NCBI GenBank assembly: GCA_003650865.1
Contig: QMSN01000035.1
Location: 1 to 8,748, forward strand
DNA length: 8,748 bases
Origin: Thermoprotei archaeon
GTDB taxonomy: Archaea > Thermoproteota > Methanomethylicia > Nezhaarchaeales > WYZ-LMO8
Direction: 5' to 3'
Below are positions 5,939 through 8,748 of the stretch, in pieces. The notes under the pieces are model-generated. The model worked only from the letters and a program-made list of their open reading frames with translations. It did no database searches and had not been told where the DNA came from. Position 1 is the stretch's first letter, and every line of letters begins with the position of its first letter. Both the position numbers and the translations under genes were made by a program.

Positions 5939-5943
5939 GGAGG

Positions 5944-8340
5944 ATGAGTAGGGAAGAGAAGTACGTCTTGTGGTTTGAAGAAATAGGCAAAGAAGACCTC
6001 CCGCTAGTAGGCGGTAAGTGCGCGAATTTAGGTGAGCTAACCAAGGCTGGTGTCCCTGTACCTCCAGGATTCGCTGTGACATCTTACGCTTATAAGGTGT
6101 TCATAGAGAAAACTGGAATAAAAGACGAGATTCAGAGAGTACTCAAAGAGGTCATCAAAGACCCCTCGAATCCTCAGCAGTACAGGGAGGCAAGCAAGAC
6201 CATAAGGAAGCTCATAGAGGAGAGCTCAATACCAGACGACCTAGCCAACAGCATAAGGGAAAGCTACAGGAAGCTCTGTGAGAGGCTTGGATCTAGCAAG
6301 GTATCTGTAGCTGTGAGGAGCTCAGCGACAGCTGAGGACTTACCAGGAGCAAGCTTCGCTGGACAGCAGGAAACGTTCCTCAACGTTGAGGGTGAGGATG
6401 AGGTCCTCGAGAAGGTTAAGAAGTGCTGGTCGTCGTTGTTCACGCCTAGAGCCATATTCTACAGGCAGGACAAGGGGATACCTCACGACAAGGTCTTGAT
6501 GAGTGTCGCTATTCAAAAGATGGTTAACGCGAAGGCGGCTGGCGTGATGTTCACGATACATCCGGTCACGGGCGATGAAACCAAGATAGTAATTGAGGGT
6601 AGCTGGGGATTAGGCGAAGCAGTTGTAAGTGGATCTGTGACACCAGACGAATACGTAGTTGACAAGAACACCCTTCAAATCTTGGAGAAGAGGATTGCAG
6701 AGAAGACATTTGAACTTGTACGCGACCCTGCTACTGGCAAAACGATTAAAGTTGATGTCCCTCCTGAGAGGAGGAGGAAGCCCTGCTTAGACGATGATGA
6801 GGCTACAAGGCTTGCAGAGCTCGCAGTGAAGATAGAGCAACACTACCAGTATCCTCAAGACATCGAGTGGGCCATAGACAAAGACCTTCCATTCCCCGAC
6901 AACGTCTTCATAGTTCAAGCCAGACCTGAGACTGTGATGTCCCTCAAGAAGGGTAAGCCTCCAAGTGAGGAGAAGGCACCTGTAACAATAGAGAGAAGGG
7001 TTATCGCCAAAGGTCTGCCAGCAAGCCCTGGAGTGTGGGTTGGTAAGGCGAAGGTTGTCAGGAGCGTTGAGGAGGCGTCCAAGCTGATCAAGAAGGGGGA
7101 CATACTGGTGACTGTCATGACGAACCCCGACTGGGTGCCGTACATGAGGCTCGCAGGGGCCATAGTGACTGACGAGGGAGGGATAACATGCCACGCCGCC
7201 ATCGTGAGCCGTGAACTAGGCATACCAGCAATAGTTGGCACGGGAAACGCGACTAAGGTCATGAGCACCGGCAAGGAATACACTGTGGATGCCACGACAG
7301 GTGTAGTCTACGAGGGGGTTGTGGAGGAGCTAGCGAAGCCGAAGGAGGTGGAGGCTGTAGAGGTGAGTAGAGGCCCTTCAGCCATGGAGTACGTCGAGCC
7401 CACTGGGACCAAGGTGTACATGAACCTAGGAGTACCCGAGAAGATAGCTGAGTACTTAAACTTGCCCTTCGACGGCATAGGGCTCATGAGGATAGAGTTC
7501 ATAATGACCGCCCACATAGGCGAACACCCACTATACCTCATTGAGAAGGGTGAGCAGGACAAGTTCGTTGAGAAGCTGGCTGAAGGCATAGCCACCGTGG
7601 CTAGACATATCCAGCCCAGGCCAGTCGTTGTGAGGTTCAGCGACTTTAAGACGAATGAGTACAAGCAGCTGAAGGGTGGTGAGAGGTACGAGCCTGAAGA
7701 GAGGAACCCCATGATAGGCTACCGAGGGGTCTCGAGGTACATAAGCCCCCAGTACGAGAAGGCGTTTAGGCTTGAGTGTAGAGCGATAAAGAAAGTTCGA
7801 GACGAGTGGGGACTCAAGAACGTATGGGTGATGCTTCCATTCGTCAGGACCACTTGGGAGGTCGAGAAGGTCCTACAGATAATGAAGGAGGAAGGGCTTG
7901 AGAGAGGAAGGGACTTCAAAGTGTGGGTCATGGCTGAGGTCCCCAGCGTGATATTCCTAGCAGATAAGTTCTGCAAGTACATCGATGGCTTCAGCATAGG
8001 CAGCAACGACCTTACACAGCTAATCCTAGGTGTCGATAGGGACTCTGAGATACTGCCCAAGCTCGACCCAAGGTACTTCGATGAAAGGGATCCAGCGGTT
8101 CTAAGGGCTATAAGCCGGCTCATAAGGATTGCCCATAAGCATGGCGTGACCGTGAGCATATGCGGTCAGGGACCCTCATACTTCGAGGACTTCGTAGAGT
8201 GGCTTGTGAGGCAAGGCATTGACAGCATATCGGTGAACCCTGACGCCGTTGTGAGGGTAAGGAAGGTCGTTGCTCACGTCGAGAAGCGTATACTGCTCGA
8301 AGAGGCAATAAAAAGTAGGAGGAAGTTTACGTCACGTTAA
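5944..8340 (+). CDS. ppsA: phosphoenolpyruvate synthase (pyruvate, water dikinase)
   Basis: The enzyme converts pyruvate, ATP and water to phosphoenolpyruvate, AMP and phosphate, the entry to gluconeogenesis in many archaea. At 798 residues it has the full family length and all three domains. The ATP-grasp nucleotide domain covers about 1-335, with GGKCANLGEL at 23-32, AVRSSATAEDLPGASFAGQ at 123-141 and the Gln-Ala-Arg-Pro end near 325-328. The swivelling phosphohistidine domain covers about 350-465, with catalytic His417 in GGITCHAAI. The C-terminal TIM barrel carries GLMRIEFI at 513-520, RFSDFKTNEY at 564-573, NPMIGYRG at 588-595, GSNDLTQL at 686-693 and the catalytic Cys740 in CGQGPS. RFSDFKTNEY and the Cys motif favour PEP synthase over pyruvate phosphate dikinase. 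No intein interrupts the His or Cys motifs. It has its own promoter region and appears monocistronic, with its stop overlapping the convergent right-edge gene. Confidence 0.96.
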   Translation: MSREEKYVLWFEEIGKEDLPLVGGKCANLGELTKAGVPVPPGFAVTSYAYKVFIEKTGIKDEIQRVLKEVIKDPSNPQQYREASKTIRKLIEESSIPDDLANSIRESYRKLCERLGSSKVSVAVRSSATAEDLPGASFAGQQETFLNVEGEDEVLEKVKKCWSSLFTPRAIFYRQDKGIPHDKVLMSVAIQKMVNAKAAGVMFTIHPVTGDETKIVIEGSWGLGEAVVSGSVTPDEYVVDKNTLQILEKRIAEKTFELVRDPATGKTIKVDVPPERRRKPCLDDDEATRLAELAVKIEQHYQYPQDIEWAIDKDLPFPDNVFIVQARPETVMSLKKGKPPSEEKAPVTIERRVIAKGLPASPGVWVGKAKVVRSVEEASKLIKKGDILVTVMTNPDWVPYMRLAGAIVTDEGGITCHAAIVSRELGIPAIVGTGNATKVMSTGKEYTVDATTGVVYEGVVEELAKPKEVEAVEVSRGPSAMEYVEPTGTKVYMNLGVPEKIAEYLNLPFDGIGLMRIEFIMTAHIGEHPLYLIEKGEQDKFVEKLAEGIATVARHIQPRPVVVRFSDFKTNEYKQLKGGERYEPEERNPMIGYRGVSRYISPQYEKAFRLECRAIKKVRDEWGLKNVWVMLPFVRTTWEVEKVLQIMKEEGLERGRDFKVWVMAEVPSVIFLADKFCKYIDGFSIGSNDLTQLILGVDRDSEILPKLDPRYFDERDPAVLRAISRLIRIAHKHGVTVSICGQGPSYFEDFVEWLVRQGIDSISVNPDAVVRVRKVVAHVEKRILLEEAIKSRRKFTSR

Positions 8341-8748
8341 GACTTTTCCAGAGACCCCGTTAATTATCATAGTCCCTATCCTATCTCTGTACTGCAATTC
8401 GAAGTGGTAGAAGGGCATGTACACGAGGGATAGCCTTGTTATATCAAAGACATTCTCCACAACTTTCTTGTAGGTTGCAGGCTGTGAAAACACTTTAACC
8501 TTTAAGTTCTCTACCACCTTTTCCTTTGATACAGCGGGGGGATCTGGTCCTATTACATGGATGCCAGAGGCCCTCTCCCGGTAGGCCTTCCTTATCTCCT
8601 CTAGGTCATTAGCCGACCTAACAGCACCATAATGCTCTGCATATGTCTGAGCGAACATGATGTCCTCAACCCCCGTGATCCCGTTCATGTAGATGTAGGC
8701 TTCATTATACACCCTCGCTAGCTCTATGGCATCTTTAAGCTGGAAGAA
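8332..8748 (-). CDS. unidentified protein, 5' partial (start beyond the right edge)
   Basis: I do not recognise this protein. The frame is open to the window edge, so the GTG at 8712 is probably internal and 138 C-terminal residues are visible. The first part looks helical and charged, with ELARVYNEAYIY and NDLEEIRKAYRERASG. A Pro-containing link (GPDPPAVSKEK) leads to a lysine- and valine-rich segment. The last 40 residues appear strand-forming: LVYMPFYHFELQYRDR, then a Gly/Asn-containing close, NGVSGKVLT. That ending recalls a small beta module (aromatic strand, basic turn, NGvtGkV) found at the ends of various archaeal and bacterial proteins, but this is only resemblance from memory. No membrane segment or metal-binding Cys cluster is visible. 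The last 9 nt overlap the end of ppsA on the other strand. Confidence 0.7.
   Translation of the reverse strand, partial: FFQLKDAIELARVYNEAYIYMNGITGVEDIMFAQTYAEHYGAVRSANDLEEIRKAYRERASGIHVIGPDPPAVSKEKVVENLKVKVFSQPATYKKVVENVFDITRLSLVYMPFYHFELQYRDRIGTMIINGVSGKVLT

Noticed and set aside
7308..8159. Long open frames antisense to ppsA
   Set aside because: They are shadows of a strongly supported coding gene, lack family signatures and have unlikely composition; the same holds for plus-strand frames opposite serA, trmB and rnp3.

Overview
The window reads as an ordinary but informative stretch of an archaeal chromosome. Archaeal origin rests on protein subunits of RNase P (Rnp2/Pop5 and Rnp3/Rpp30), a COG1325-type predicted exosome RNA-binding protein, a TrmB-type regulator, a YGR210-type TGS GTPase, a DUF2095-like protein, TATA-like rather than -35/-10 promoter elements, and a GGTG/GGAG Shine-Dalgarno placed about 5 nt before the start. 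Purine-rich coding strands, frequent TTG/GTG starts and Lys/Arg/Glu-rich proteins would suit a thermophile. The lineage cannot be fixed from this sequence alone.

Layout. Bases 2-301 (+) hold the tail of a GH3/ANL-like adenylating enzyme that enters from the left and stops before its C-terminal domain. Bases 4069 down to 258 (-) form a six-gene co-directional block, probably one transcription unit: serA, a TrmB-like regulator, the COG1325 protein, rnp3, rnp2 and a small four-helix membrane protein. Gaps are 36, 13 and 10 nt, then a short overlap, then about 120 nt. Bases 4070-4275 are a divergent promoter region. Bases 4276-5831 (+) encode the GTPase and, 2 nt later, the DUF2095-like protein. 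Bases 5832-5943 are a control region with a 15-bp palindrome and a TATA-like box, followed by ppsA (5944-8340, +). From the right edge an unidentified protein (8748-8332, -) converges on ppsA and overlaps its end by 9 nt.

How the genes fit together. SerA draws on 3-phosphoglycerate and PpsA makes phosphoenolpyruvate from pyruvate, so the two metabolic genes flank one node of glycolysis and gluconeogenesis. A TrmB-family regulator sits directly behind serA. The RNase P and COG1325 genes, and probably the GTPase, belong to RNA processing and translation. No mobile element, CRISPR array, rRNA or tRNA was seen, and nothing here amounts to a clearly new system. The best leads are the palindrome before ppsA, the serA-trmB-RNase P operon, the membrane protein whose reading frame continues upstream without a usual start codon, the truncated GH3-like gene, and the unidentified protein at the right edge.
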